Source of the DNA: Monarcha castaneiventris obscurior
Taxonomy: Eukaryota; Chordata; Aves; Passeriformes; Monarchidae
Direction: 5' to 3'
DNA: 64,000 nucleotides
Assembly: GCA_026261815.1 (NCBI GenBank)
Contig: JAMPIT010000856.1
Coordinates: forward strand, 14,910,001-14,974,000
The position numbers were made by a program, and so were the translations under genes. Numbering within the stretch: position 1 is the stretch's first letter; the number at the start of each line of letters is the position of its first letter. The notes beneath the pieces were generated by a model. It did no database searches. It was given only the letters and a program-made list of their open reading frames with translations, and was not told where the DNA came from. Positions 12,426-25,857 of the stretch are shown piece after piece.

Positions 12426-15400
12426 ACAAAGTGATGTATTTATACACACATTTATACAGCAGAACTGTATGGAAACTGGAGTAATGATTCAGCTTTGCAG
12501 TATTGTGCCTCTCATGCATAATTTAAATGACACTGATGAAGCATCATCATCTCTTCATAATCATCCCTACCCCTGTGGACTCTGGAGAAGACCAGAGATA
12601 TTTATGAGGCCAGTTAGGAAATACACATGGGCTCCTCGTCTGGGCTATGAAAAATCAAAGTAACCACTACCAGTTCCTTTTTTTTTTTTTTTTTTAATGG
12701 TTTCTTTGAAGCATAAAAACATAAAAGGAGGAGGGAAAAATTTTTTAAGTAGGCTGAAAAGAGACAACAACATAGTTTACATACACAGGTGTGGTTTTCT
12801 GGTAACCGGCGAAAAAAATCTCAGATCCAAATATCCAATAATCAGATTTCTTCCCCTTAGTGATATTTAAAATACACATAATATTATTTCCTGATGAGTC
12901 TGCTCCAGGTATAATTGTTACTACATAAGCACGGCTCCTGTAAAATAGGATTTTCCAATCAGACCACTGATGAAAAGCAAAGCAAACAGTTACTGATTTT
13001 TTAAGTTCCTGAACCTGGCATTTTCAGAAAAATATCATGGAAATTTTGAATGAAGAAAAATTAACACTAAAGGTCAGATGCAATGAAGTAACACAAGGAA
13101 AATGTCTGAAAATCTGAACATCAATGTTTAGAACCCAAATAACCTTCCTCCAACTGACACTCAGTAGATTCACAAATAGATTTAAAGAGACTTCCTCATT
13201 TAGAAACATTGAAATATGAGTAAAAGGAAATGAATGGGTTAAATTTAATTTCATTTGCCCTTTTCTATTATTCATAGTTCCTTTGCATAAAGCTGTTTAC
13301 ATGTAAGCCCTTATAGATTTTATATTGTCCACCATTAGTATTAAAATTGAAATTAATAACATGTCATCTCAGTTACTCAAGTTTTATCTACAGCCCTACA
13401 ATATTTGGGGCAGTTGTTGAACCTTTTTACTGAGACTGATGTAATTAGCTGAGAAATTCAGTTCCTTCCTTCCCAGTTTTCAGCCCTGGAGGAGGCTGAG
13501 AAAAGGTTACAGAGAAATCTCGCGTGCAAGGGAAGGTTCAGAAGCAGAAAGGCTCCTCACAGCCAGGTGGGCACTGCCTGCAATGGCCCCCACCAGACTG
13601 CTCTGCACTCCCAAAACATCCATTTGCATCAGGCAGAGCTGCAGAGATCAGAGGCTCCTGATCCTTAGGGAGGACAGAGAGTGCCAGCGTCTGTTTAGCA
13701 GAGAAGCTGATTGCAAGTGAGCCTCAGAACTTGCTGGGCTGGAGATTCAGCTGCCCCTTCGCTTTCTCTCTGCCTTCAAAGCTAACTCAAGGCTTCTTTT
13801 GATGTTTGGACAAAGGTTATTCCCTCTGGAATTCAATGCTGTGCTGACGCTGTCTGAGCAATTTCCCTGGTCCTGGCCAGGGCTGCTGGAAGCTGCTGAG
13901 GCTGCCTCTGAGGTGGCTGCTGTGGCTTCCATCCCACATGGGTCTCGTTCCCCTTTATGTGTTCTGTTTGCTCCCTCATTGTTTATATCCACTTTTCTTT
14001 GCCTGGCAAAGCTGGTTTGTTTCACCACCATCTGCAGGTGTGTGTGGCTGGCAGAGCCTCCAGCTGCTCCAAGAGGGATTCTCTTCAGCTCCGAACTCAC
14101 CTAAGGTTACCTATGACAAAAGATCAACATTTATTATTCTTAGAGGGAATTTCTCTTGCTAAAAAAATCTCAGAGGCTTTCAAACTTCATTCTTCTGACC
14201 ATATGACCTTTTATATTTATTACACTGTATTTTTCATCTCTCAACCAGAGACACCTCTTTTCAGTCAATTCCTTGCAATACTCTGAAACCAGTAACAAAA
14301 CATTGTAAATGATCCTTAAAATTACTGCCATGCCTTGAGGCCCATTTCTGTGCCACAAAGCCCAGAGGCCTGTGGCTGTGCAATAAGTAGAAGGCAGCAG
14401 ATGCTGCTGGATCTTGCCAGGTAAATTTTTCCCTTTTACATTAAAAATAGAATACAATTTTTTTTCTTACGCTTTCTGGTACAATTTCATCCAGATAATT
14501 CTTGCCATTTGGAATGCAGCCTCATGTGACAGGCTCATTAGCCTGACAGCAAAGCCAGCAAGTTCAGAATAGCACAGTGGAGCACGTGTTGCTTTTCTCT
14601 GCAGATGCTTCAAAAAATAAGTGACAAGAGCCCAAATCCTGACCCCAGCATGCATCCAAAATTAACTAAAGAAATCTTTCCCAAAAACAGAAGCTCTCAT
14701 ATAGCCTCCATTCTAGGATTAGATCACAGCAGCAGATCAGTAATTTCCTCCCTTTTTGTTCTTGGTTACAGAGGAGCCCAAAAAAAGCCCAGCAAAGGCT
14801 CAGAACACCTTTTCTCCTCAGCACCCAGCTGTGGGACTCCTGTCCATCTCCCTCCTGCTGCCACGTGGCTCCCCAGCAGAAGGGCATTTTTACATTTAAA
14901 TTGTGGAACACTTTGCCACCGAACTCAGGCTGTGTTTATCTCCTTAAAAAGTGACAAAGTGAAAGGCTCCAGCTGTCTGACGATTTGGCTCCGTGGCAGA
15001 GAAGATACGAGCTGGCTTGAAGACTGTGGTGAAAAGGGATTCGATGGTGTCTTCATTAATTGCAACAGAATTAGTTCAAGGGATCGCTGACAGGAGCTGA
15101 CAGGAGCATTTCAGAAGATCAGATACACAGTTTATCCTTGAATTACAAATAACCATAACATCTTTAGGCAGAGCTTTCCTGATGCCTTAACCAGAAAAAT
15201 GAGACATAATTGGTACTTGGATTTGTGGAGAAAACAGGGGTGTTACAGGTAATTATCACAATGTTAATCACTGTTTCCATCGGTGAGGTGAGGCTGAGGT
15301 TGTATCCCTCTTTCCAACCAATCTGTATTTGACTCCAGAAATAACCTACCAACATTTCTTTGAACATCCACCTAAACTTGCAATTATGTGGGAGATGGAG

Positions 15401-15873
15401 GTAAAGAGGTTTAAGAAAAAAGAAAAGCAAACATGCAAACCAACAGTCTAAGCCTCTGTAACAGGCAGGTTTTGGCAGAGACTTCCTGCCATTCTCCATG
15501 GCCTGAGGAAAGTTAAAAATGTCCAGCCTGGTGTCAGAATTTCGAACTGCCACAGAGAGGGCTCACTGGCCAGGCCTAACAACTACAACATTCTTATACA
15601 AATGTTGTACAAAATAGTTTCTCCCAAATCCCTCAATTGAATGGAAAAAAAAGGGAAAAACCTAGACCTGCCAAGAGAAAACAAGCACACCTTTACACTT
15701 CTCTGAATTTATCAATGAGCAAAGAATTTTTGAGGAACTGCCAAATTATACCTGCAAAAATAGACAAATTTCAAGATGTCTGAGGTCAAATGAAAGACTC
15801 TGTATATTGGTGGCTTTTGGCTCAGGTTTTGGGGTATATTTGTCCAAAGTGACACCAGCACAAAAGCAGTAGA
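12426..15873. other. Unannotated non-coding stretch
   Basis: No gene was seen. A run of 18 T occurs at 12678-12695, with no target-site duplication or SINE body that would make it a poly(A) tail. The region near 13840-14100 is open in several plus frames for about 100 codons but shows no known domain. A partial direct duplication of 'tgacaggagc' occurs near 15088-15105. Confidence 0.55.
12678..12695. repeat. Poly-T run (18)
   Basis: Eighteen uninterrupted T residues at the boundary of an otherwise unique region. It could be an old reverse-oriented poly(A) tail, but no retroposed body is recognisable next to it. Confidence 0.9.
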
Positions 15874-15946
15874 CAAAAAAAAGACAACACACAAAAAACC
15901 CCACACAAAACCCCCCAAACAAACAAAAAACCAAAACCACCAACAG
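15874..15946. repeat. C/A-rich low-complexity tract
   Basis: About 70 bases consist almost only of A and C on the plus strand, with blocks such as aaaaaacccc and caaacaaacaaaa. The minus strand is correspondingly G/T-rich, which opens a spurious hydrophobic frame there. Similar tracts recur at 10.7, 39.7 and 63.5 kb, and on the opposite strand at 56.8 kb. Confidence 0.9.
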
Positions 15947-18479
15947 TCAGAAGTAAGGCATTTTCTGCAAGACACTCCATTCAAAAGAGTGATTTGAACT
16001 TCAGAACTGCAGTCTTGAGAGCTGAGAAAGGAGCAGCCCTTGGACTCTGCAGGCACCAGAGGTGCACAGGACAAGGACTTGCAGAGCTGAACCCACAGGG
16101 TCACTGCACACTGACATGGTGCCAATTTGCAGCTGCTAATAATAAGCTCTATTTGGAGCATCAGTAACACTCAATGATATTAAAATTCTCACCTTTTTGT
16201 GGAAGGAGGCTGCTCTTAAACAAGGACTCTGCATAACATGACGTGGTGTGTATTCCAATACAAAAATAATCACTGTGATTTAGCTTCTGTGCTCTCTACC
16301 CAGAGATCTATGGCTTCTTATCTATTACGTCTTTAATATAAAACAAACTACTTTCATTCTTACTGGCTTCCTCCACAAGACATTCTATTTATGAGGGGGT
16401 TTTAGACTTATAATTTAATCATATGAACAGATTTTGCCAATTTATGCTCGAGCCCCATGACAATATACTTTTAGATTGGAGCTTTAAACAGCTCCAAGAA
16501 ATGTTTATCCTGACAATGAAGAGTTTAAGCCATGCACAATTTATTTTTATCTTACTTGTATAACAAGGGCGGGTAAAGGGGATGCAAACCATTTTCACAT
16601 TAATTATAAATACTGCTTTACACACACAAGGCTGCATCTTCAGCTTTCCAGGGTCCCAAGATCTCCCTATGTGCTTGTAACTCAGAAACTTTAGCTTGCT
16701 TTATGTTGCTTCAAACCAATCTTACAAAACTAATCTTTCCTGCTTTATTCTCTTATATAGGCTCCAATCACTCAAGCAAAATTGTTTTCTTTTAGTTTAT
16801 ACTTCATCATTTACTACATTTTGACAAAGCCTATTGGGCTTAAGTTCTACACCTAGGATATATTATCTAACCTTACCAGGCCCTTTTCCTCAGACTATTT
16901 CACATTGGAAAGAAAAATTCTAGTTTAAGCACTCATTTCAGGAAGCTTAAACACAGGTATATTATGCAATAATAATAAAATATATCTTAACAGTTTTATG
17001 TTGGACAAATACGCAAAGCATTTATTCACTTTTGTTATATTCCTAGCAATTTAGTGTTTCTGATTGCACTGGCTTAATTCAAACATGAGTTCTTCCTCTC
17101 CAAAAAGGTCACATACCACATGCATTTCACACTGCACCCCATTCATGTGTTCATTGGCTCTGGGACTATGTTATGATTGTTATGATGGCTTTGAAAACCC
17201 AAAGCTCTTCAACAGGCTCTTTTCACAGCTTCCCCAGCATACTGGGAAACTCCCCAACACACATTCATACCTGTATCTGCTACACACTGGAAAGGTTTGA
17301 CATTTAGGCAATTTCTCTTGACATTGGTACAACTATTTTTTTAAATCATACCCTCTGCAATTTAGTGTCCAGACTTCATCAACACATGATTGCTTTCAGA
17401 GAGTTCTTGATGAAACTGTAGATGGTTCATGGCACAGTAATCTCTCCTTGTTAATATTCTATTCCCTTCTAGAAACCAGACAGTGTTTTAAGAAGAAATT
17501 GGTAGAACAATTTATAAAATCATGAATTAAAGCAAATATTATTCTTTGGTGCATGGGAAATAAAAGCAGCTGGCTAAAATCAAAACCTTAATTTTGTATG
17601 TTTCCTCACCATACATTTACCCATTGCATTATCCAGGCAATGCTTGCTGATAGGCAGGGTGAGAATCAGCTGAAAATCAAGGTGGGATCAGCTGCATGTG
17701 GCAGGACAGGAGCTGTCACTGCAGCAAAAGCCCCCTTTCTGATGACACAGCACTCGAGTAGCTATGGAAACTCTGGTGTAAATGTCAGCCAACCTTTAGT
17801 GATTGGTAACTGCTGGATTCTGTCATCAGTGGCAGGGGTATGTGATAAGGTACCAATCTATCTTAGATTCCACATAAAAGATCGGAAGTCCATGGATTCT
17901 GAGATTAGCTCATCAGTAAATCGTTATGACAGTGATACTAGGGAAAAAAAATCCCACAAGCTTGCACACAGGATAAGCAAGATGTATTTCCTGAAATTCC
18001 TGGCCTCTGCCACTGCCTGGGCAAAGATGAAGCCACAGAATGGGCCAGTTTGGGGCTGGTATTTTCATTAACACCAAAAAGAGTGACAAAGCAGCCGTGG
18101 GTCTCTGCAGCACCAGGCCACAGCTGCTCTGAAGTCTGGAGCCGGCTCAGCCCAGAGGAGGCACCAAAAGCCTGAACTAATCCCTGCTTGGGGTTTGCCA
18201 CTTGGAATTCCTGCACAGCACATGGAAAAGCAGCCAGGAACTACTGCTCCCTCTCATCCAACAAAAGCCAAGGCTGTGCAGGGAGAAATACAAATGGGTT
18301 TCCACCACAGCCAGCTGTGCCAAAAGCTTTGCAGGCTGCTAGGAGCCCTCCAGGTACTGCCACTATCCCTGCACACAAACTCTGCATTGGCACCTTGTCC
18401 ATTCTGGACACCATGCCCACAGGAGTTTTTTAAAATTTTGTTGTGGATCAAGAGTGAAGGAGTTGTTCAATACCATCAT
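15947..18479. other. Unannotated non-coding stretch
   Basis: No gene, transposon or RNA gene was recognised. The part from 16240 to 17580 is AT-rich and has no long open frame. The part from about 18090 to 18370 is richer in G and C and is open in overlapping frames of fewer than 100 codons without domain similarity. Confidence 0.55.
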
Positions 18480-18770
18480 TAACAAATCATCGATCCGGTT
18501 ATCTGCCTTTCTATTTCATTTCAAATTTACAGCCTCTTTACTGCTTCTGTGACAGGAATAGATTTTCAGATGATTTCAGAAGTAGTTAGGATGACATTAT
18601 GACTCAATGCATGTGATCAAATGTCTCTCTGAATGAGTTTGTTGGATTAATGAAGCCGTTTGATGAATTAAATGATATTCCAGCAAAGAACAGATGATGA
18701 TATTTCAAAATGGCAAAGATTCTTTTCACACATTCTGGTGTTTTCAGTGTCATTCAGTATTAGGGACAAA
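18480..18770. promoter_or_regulatory. Possible conserved non-coding element
   Basis: This AT-rich, repeat-free block has motifs such as tcatcgat, ggattaatgaagcc and gatgaattaaatgatattcc, and unusually intact CpGs in AT-rich context (atcgatccgg, agccgttt). The texture resembles conserved vertebrate enhancers. Function is inference only. Confidence 0.18.
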
Positions 18771-20639
18771 TTCCAATTATGAGAGGATTTGAAAGTTCAA
18801 ACACAAGGCTTCTCTGATCATTTGTGGGACTTGTGCCTTAGGGCCACTTTCTGCAGTCACAGCTGAGAAGACAAAGATATAGTGCAGGTCAACCAGCACA
18901 GCCTTAATCCACGCCTAAACCAGAGCCAATACATGGAAAAAACCCAAGAAACTTAGCAAATTATTCTATAAAAAGGAAGAAAAGATACAGATTCTCCATC
19001 TCATTCAGAACTGCTCCCAGAGGCACCTCCTGAAACGCAGCAGCTCTGAGCATAAGCTGTATCACACTGATAAGATTTGAACTTTTGAGTCTTCTGCAGG
19101 GCTGGAGGAGGAGGGTGAGCAGTGCTGGGTTTGAGAAGATTTTTTACCATTTCTTCTCAGCAATTTCCATAAAAATATGCTGACAAACATCTTTTAACTC
19201 TCAATACCTCTTTCTAGCTTTTATATTTTCCCCTAAAAAATATAAAAAAACAACTAGAGACTGCACTCTAACAAGAAAAGACCAGATCACAATCTTAACA
19301 CTTAGATAATTTAACACTGAATATCTCCAAGAACAGCCATTCCATAATCCTTAGGTTACTTTGCCAACATCTAGCTATATATATTACCATAAGTGCTGGC
19401 CCCTCAGATTCACTCTCATGTTTTGAGCAGGATTTCTTTCTTATGAAATGAAATCTCTGGAGTTGCACTGTCCCACGTGTTGATTGTGTTACCTACATTT
19501 TGCATGGTAGTAAAGTGCTTTGATGAGATAGTGTCTTTCCAAAATAGAATTTCAGATTAACCCCATCAGATGTCCTTAAAAACACCGTGAAAACAGTTTG
19601 AGCAAGCCTAGGCTACCTATAGGACTTTTAGTAATTCCTATAACCATAAAGTTTGGGAAGATAAGACTGAATTTCAGGTCTGCTACAGAGGAACTCAGGC
19701 TCCTTTTGCATTTTGCTCCCCACATAAGCAGACACTGCTCTCCCAAATAAAAACAAGCCAGACACAAACCTGGCTCAGACAACTAAAGCCTGTTTTTACA
19801 GGTGAAAACACACACAAATATTGAGATAAAACGTGCAAGATTCTCAAGTTTGTCCTCACTGCGTTGCCCTGGCTGAGGGAGAAAAATGAAATGTCAGCAA
19901 CAAGGAGCAGTGGGGAGCCAGGATGCAACACTTCTGCCTTTTTTACACAGCACTATCCCCAAAATTAAAGAAGAATTTAATCCTCAGCAAAGAAAACAGA
20001 AGTGAGGCATCTTAACGTTTGGTTAAACAGGAAGAGGAAATTCCCCACATTCACCCAGATTTGTATCTTCATACCTCCAAGTACATGCCTTAAAGACCCC
20101 ATCAACTTTGCCCTGGTACTGAAAAAATCCCAACACTCAAAGTGATGCTTCAAGACTGAAATCAGGAGAGACAGAATAAGGAGACCAGACAGTTCCTTGA
20201 GCTTAAACTGTTTTTTTGTAACCCAGAGCATGCAACACAGGGTAATCAAATGAGTTATTGACCTGCGTGGTACATCTTGATGGAAAAAGGTTTTGGAAGA
20301 GTTTGTACAGAAGTTTCTTGCACAGAGAAGTCAGCTTGGCCTTTAACTCTTCTCTTACTGAGACAATCTAACAGAGTCAGGACTGTGATCTCCCATCTTC
20401 GTGGGAGACAGGCTTTTCCATGGACTCCTTCTTCTAAATTCTTCCTTCTTTGTAATGCTGTCTGGAGAATACCAAGGAAGAGTTTCATTAGTCAAATCAT
20501 TGGAAATTCATGGTGAATTTTTCTCAAAACAAGCCACAAACTTTTGGAATTCAATAAATTGATTGTGCTCTTTAACTTCCTTTCCTCCCTGTTTTAGCAT
20601 TTGAAGCACTGTTTTCTTTTGTGTCCAGCTGTGTTAGAC
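18771..20639. other. Unannotated non-coding stretch
   Basis: No gene or transposon was recognised. Minus-strand open frames of up to 90 codons between 19576 and 20488 show no domain and no splice context that I can defend. Confidence 0.5.
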
Positions 20640-20867
20640 TAATCAATAAGAAATTATGCTTCTGCTTTTTTACATTCCAACAACATATTTCTCACTCATT
20701 CATATCGATTGCAAAGCAAAACTAGAGAAAACTAATGAAAATTTCTTACAGTGCTCTTAATGCTGCCATCTAGTACTGGAGAACTGCACTGTCAATGCTA
20801 ACTTAATTTGCAGAGAGCATTATTTTTAAGTGTGTACATCTGGAGTTGTGTGAAGATTTTTGTTGTC

Positions 20868-20900
20868 AGTAAAATTAATTATCATCTGATTAATTTTACT
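20868..20900. promoter_or_regulatory. Perfect 12-bp inverted repeat with TAAT cores
   Basis: The arms agtaaaattaat (20868-20879) and attaattttact (20889-20900) are exact reverse complements around a 9-base spacer. Each arm contains ATTAAT, so the element offers two mirrored homeodomain-type sites. It could also fold as a short cruciform or hairpin. The surrounding 20640-20960 region is likewise dense in TAAT motifs and free of repeats, so it may be part of a larger regulatory element. Arm identity is directly seen; the regulatory role is inferred. Confidence 0.4.
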
Positions 20901-20960
20901 TGAAGCCACTTTCTCAATTAAGTGTGAGAACCAGTGTGCTATTTGATTACCCCAGGGGAT

Positions 20961-23900
20961 GAGTGACCAGCTGTGACTGCTTACTGCTGCTTTCCTATGG
21001 GTGAGATGAATCTTATCTCCTCTTTTAAGTGACAAAAAAATATTTTTTTCCTCTTGAAACAGTGCTGAGCTGTTTGTCTTTTCCCTGCAGCTACACATCT
21101 TTTACACATGTAAAGACACCTTTGCACTTCCCGTGAGGAACAAAACTCCTATCCCAGCAGGAGGTATGCCACCCTCCTTTGAAGGAAGCCTACAGCACCT
21201 CCTCTTAATATTTGCTAGCAATAAAAAAAAACAAACCTGCAGAGAAACAGTGTCAAATACTTTTCATTTCTTCCCTTTCCTGGACTCCATTTCTTTCTAA
21301 TCCACTTCCTGGGGAGGCACTTGCAAGTTAAGAAAAAAGTTATGTTTAATTATGCAACCAAGACACCAGCAGGTGACAAGAGCCTGCTAGATAAATAATG
21401 GCATTTCTGTTCAGAGTGTTAGTAACATACCATTGGAAAACTGGCTGTCAGCAGAGAGTGGAAGATGGGAGTGGGTGAAATGACAGCCAAAGCATATTGT
21501 TTGAATGGTTTCCCCAGCAATTAATACATTGTCAAGTTAAGACTGTCCCCCTGAAAGGCTGCATCAAGCTAGAGAGATTTGAATGGCTTCATTCACATTA
21601 ACATTACAGAGCAGAATTCATCCAGGGGAAAGGAAGAAATAATGAAAGCGACTTTTTTCCCATCATCATCACTTCAGGCTTTTTTATAAAAATAAATGTC
21701 TCAAAAATAGTTGGAAAAAATAGCAACAGCAAATTTGCATCCCAGAGAAAATTTAACATTTCTACTTGGCTAATTCATCACTGAATAATGAAATGCTGAC
21801 AACACTGACAGAGCATTTAAAAAGTTTAACTTGCAAATGCACCGGCTCAGATTTCCAATTGAGCTGAGGATACTGAACGCTTTTGGAAATCCTCGTGTCC
21901 CCTGTTTAGTGCTAATTTGGAGCTCAGCTCTTAGAACTGCAAATCTGGTTATGGACCATCAGCAAAGACCAACACTGATTTCTTTTCCAAGCTTATTTCT
22001 ACAGAGTGAACAGAGCCAAGGGCAAAAAAAAAAAAAGGAATCAGGAATTTCCTTCCTATAAAAAATGCACCTAATAACAAATTCATCACCTTGCCACTTA
22101 TGTTTCCTCCTATCCAATTCTCCTACATACAACACAAAGGGAAAGTCACCTAAATACCAGGAATGTTTAAATCAGCACAGTGAGAGTGATATGAAAAGCA
22201 GTATGACAGACAAAACAAGATATGAACAGCACAAAAGAATTTGAAATATGGTGCAGGTAGCATAATGCAGATAGGGAATTTTCTGTAAAATTCTACAGCC
22301 ACATGGGAAGTTCTGCCTGGAAGAACATGACTGCTGTTAGTAAGCCAAAGTGTATATATATAGGACAAAGCTTTCAAATACAAAATAATTATTAAATCTT
22401 AGGAGGCAAAATTACAAGTTGCTTTGAAACAATTTTTACAAAAAGAGTAGGGGGAAAAAGAATTTACAAATAAAGTCTATGTTTTGCTGCTCCAGGAGGG
22501 AAGCAGTGAGAGCCTCCTTTGGGAAAAAACACACCATTAAGACAAAGGCACAGACAACCCGAGGGGTCGGACCTGTGAGAGGGTATGACAATGGTCACAA
22601 AGCAAGGAATATATCCTTTATTTTCCTTTTGTGCTCTGTCCTTGGAGGCCAACCTAAAAATTGCTTTCAATTATCTGAAGATGCTGATATTGACGTACCA
22701 AGACTGAGCAGACGAGGCAGAAGCTCCCATCAGCTTGGTGGCCTTGAGCTCTTGACAAGCCCGACCTCTCCTCCCTGTAAAGCTCAAATGACAGTGCAAA
22801 GTTTGGCAAAATGTTGTCATCCATGCAGCAAGACAGACTTCCAGACTTTTTGCTTCCCTGTTTATTGTAGGTTGGTGTTCAGGAGTCCTAAGTGTCCCCC
22901 AGGCTGCTCAGATTGCATTCATGCATATTATTGTAACAGCAGCTTCTACACGTGCTGGTGAAGTTTTTCAATCCTTCTGCTCCACCTTGGGGCTGTTTGG
23001 CTAAAGTCAACTACTCCCTCTCAGTGCAGCAGGTCCAAAGGAACCTGTACTGCTTAGGAGGCACACAGGTCTCCCCAGTGGCCCAAATCATTCTTAACCA
23101 ATGTTTTGCCTCTTTATTTACAGCTGTGCTTGACTAAATTCTTCAGCAATGAGCATAAAAACACCTGAAAAATTGCAATGACATGCAGTGATTGCATGCA
23201 CACTAATATTTCACCAGAGCATCATTTTATCCCACTAAGCAAAATGAAATTGTGGCAAGACGTGATAAAAAAACTCCAGAGCTCACATCTGCCTCTGGAA
23301 CTACCACATTATTCATCACTGACCAGTCCCAGGCAGTGGCCAGCACAGGGCCACCTTTCTTTGCTATGAGGAGGTTTAGACACCTCTTTCCCCCCGTAAA
23401 CCCCTGAGAGTTGCTGAGATGATTTTTTAAAATAAGTACAAACAGAAAGCGTTCACTTGTGGAAAGTCTTTAAGAGATGATAGACAGGAGAAGTGGAATT
23501 CCTGTTCTGAATATTCCACAACAACGATCAGAACAGCATGCAACCAGCTAAAAATAACTCCCATAACTAGACAGCGTGCACTTTTTTTAGCTTGTGGAAA
23601 AGAACAAAATCTGAGGAAGCTGTCCTGCTCAACGTGCTCTGAAGTAACCAGCTGCTTGCCGTGGAATTGCTGTCAGTAAGATGCATGCCCAGCCCAGCTC
23701 AGTCCATTGGGGTTTCTGCTCTGTACTCAGCCTGACCTAAACACAGCAGGATCTAACCCCAACATCCAGCATTTCCCTCTTGTGCCAGGGAGTCCCTCAT
23801 GCTTCTCTTGACAAGGTTTCCATCAGCAGCAGAAGAAAGGACTGGTGTGGTTTGCTCAGGAGCCAGATCAGCCCTTCCTCTGGCACAAGAGCCCCAGCCA

Positions 23901-25254
23901 CAGATACTGAACTGGCAGCTATTCACAAAGATTGCAATATTTGGTCCCAAAGTGTAGGGCACATCCCAGGTGTGTCTGGGAACCAGACTTTGCTGTAAGA
24001 AATGTTTTTAACCAACTGCTGTAATAGTATTCTGCAGTTAATTTGATTTCCTTTAATATTAATTTACTGTACACGTATTTTTATGCTTTTCCTGGTAAGA
24101 CTTCTCTAAAGCAGAAAATTAAATTATTAGACCAATATATTGGCATGAGCATAGTTGCAGTCCATGTGCAAGTGACTGTAATTAAGCCTATAACCACAAT
24201 TATGGTTATAATAACCATATTTCATGAAAACCAGTAACAAATTACTAATGCTAAGGCCTTTTGCAGTGATTCAAATGATACAATTTTTAGCTTAGCAAGT
24301 ATTTTACATTTGGCATAAAGCTTTTCTAACTGTGTATTGCTAAGAAACATGCAATATTTTTATTAACGTTAATGTTTACTACAAACATTACCATTTTACA
24401 ATTACCACTGTTGCCTGGAAGTTTACCTTATTTGTCTGGTTGCATTGGTTGAACCAAAGATACAACTTCACTGTGTGAACATTATATTTTTTACATCCTT
24501 AGAGCACTGTGACTGCGATGCCATTGCTATTGATTTAAAACACTGCTATTGCAGCCGTGAGCAGAATTCAACCCAGCCTGCATCCCACTGTGAATGATAC
24601 CATAAAAGCTCATAAAAAATGACATTCCCTTCTTCAATCTCTTTTTATGATTAAAAATGGGCTTTAGTTTGGACCACTGGATTTTGAAAACCACCCTGAA
24701 CTGACAGAATCATTTTGAAAAAGGACTTGTCAATAGCTTAATTTCTTTCCAACCTGGGGTGCTAGAACTTACACCATCTTGAGACAAACATTATGCCATC
24801 ACTTGAAAAAAATAAATGGTCTTTCAGACATTCAGCACCTAAACCACCACGTATGACTTGAAAACACAAAATCATCCCCCGAAATTCCACTGTTTTCTTC
24901 CAATTCAGATTAAAAAGCACTTATGTAATATGAGAAGACAAGGAAATCATAGAAAAAATTGTTCTACCATCTTCTGGAATGGCTGTCAGACAGAGTTTAG
25001 CACAATGAATGATTCACAGGACAGTGAAGTCAAAGTGCCCATAAACTTTTACAAGAGTGGAATTAGACCAGAACTTGGTGTTACAGAAAATGTCACCCTG
25101 CCCACTTAATATTCTCTTGGGAGCAACACCATAATAAAAGAAGAGAATTTAGCATACATGGCAAGGTATGTACAGCAAGTCTATTACTTCCAAGGATCTC
25201 CTATCATATTACAAAGATATTTCAGTATCATTACCCTTGGTAATGGGGAGATTT
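20961..25254. other. Unannotated non-coding stretch
   Basis: No gene was recognised. A run of 13 A lies at 22024-22036. A short inverted repeat (tataacca / tggttata, 24189-24210) sits in AT-rich DNA. The open frame at 22479-22961 (plus, 160 codons) has no recognisable domain and is not flanked by convincing splice sites. Confidence 0.55.
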
Positions 25255-25355
25255 CTGGCAGTCCCAGGAAAGGCTGGAGACTTGCTGAAGGTCACACAGG
25301 AAGTCAGCAGCAAGGTGGGAGCAGAGCATGTACCAAGTCCCCAGGTCAGCTGCTG
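25255..25355 (-). mobile_element. Ancient MIR/CORE-SINE-like fossil
   Basis: The plus strand contains cttgctgaaggtcacacagg followed by agtcagcagcaaggtgggagcagagc. This parallels the reverse complement of the MIR core (a 'cttgcccaaggtcacacagc' type block followed by 'agt..gtggcagagc'). Divergence is high and the limits are approximate. A second, independent match of the same family at 12.36 kb makes the call more credible. Confidence 0.55.
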
Positions 25356-25857
25356 GAAGGTGCTGATCCTCCTGTTAATGTGGCACGATTGCCTTCAATG
25401 GGGTTATCACCATTACCACGTTAGAGAGATAAATGAACCCTTGAAAGAATGAGAGCTGCTGAAATGGCCATACATCATACAGCAACAGGTTTCTTCTCAT
25501 TGCTTTTACTGAGGTAGAATCTGATTGTTATGGAGGGAAATGTATTTAATTCCACACCGGGAAGTGGGAAGGCAAAGTTGAGTGCTTTTACATGCAAATA
25601 TGAAGAAAACTTATCAGCTAGCATTTCCAAAGCTGTTGTTGCATATGCAAGAGCCATGATGATATTTTCAATTCTGTGTTACTCATCTCTCCCACCTTAA
25701 TTCTAGGTTGTTAGAAACTCCATGCAGGGGGAGGAGAGAGAAAGCTGTGAACGCATACATTTTGCAAAATATCATCCCCAGGAATAGAGAATGCTTTTCA
25801 AAATTTGTCTGAGAATGAAATATGTCTTGCAAGATCACAATCAATCACTGAAAGTAC

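Noticed and set aside
12678..12695. Poly(A) tail of a processed pseudogene
   Set aside because: No gene-like body or target-site duplication was found on either side of the T run.
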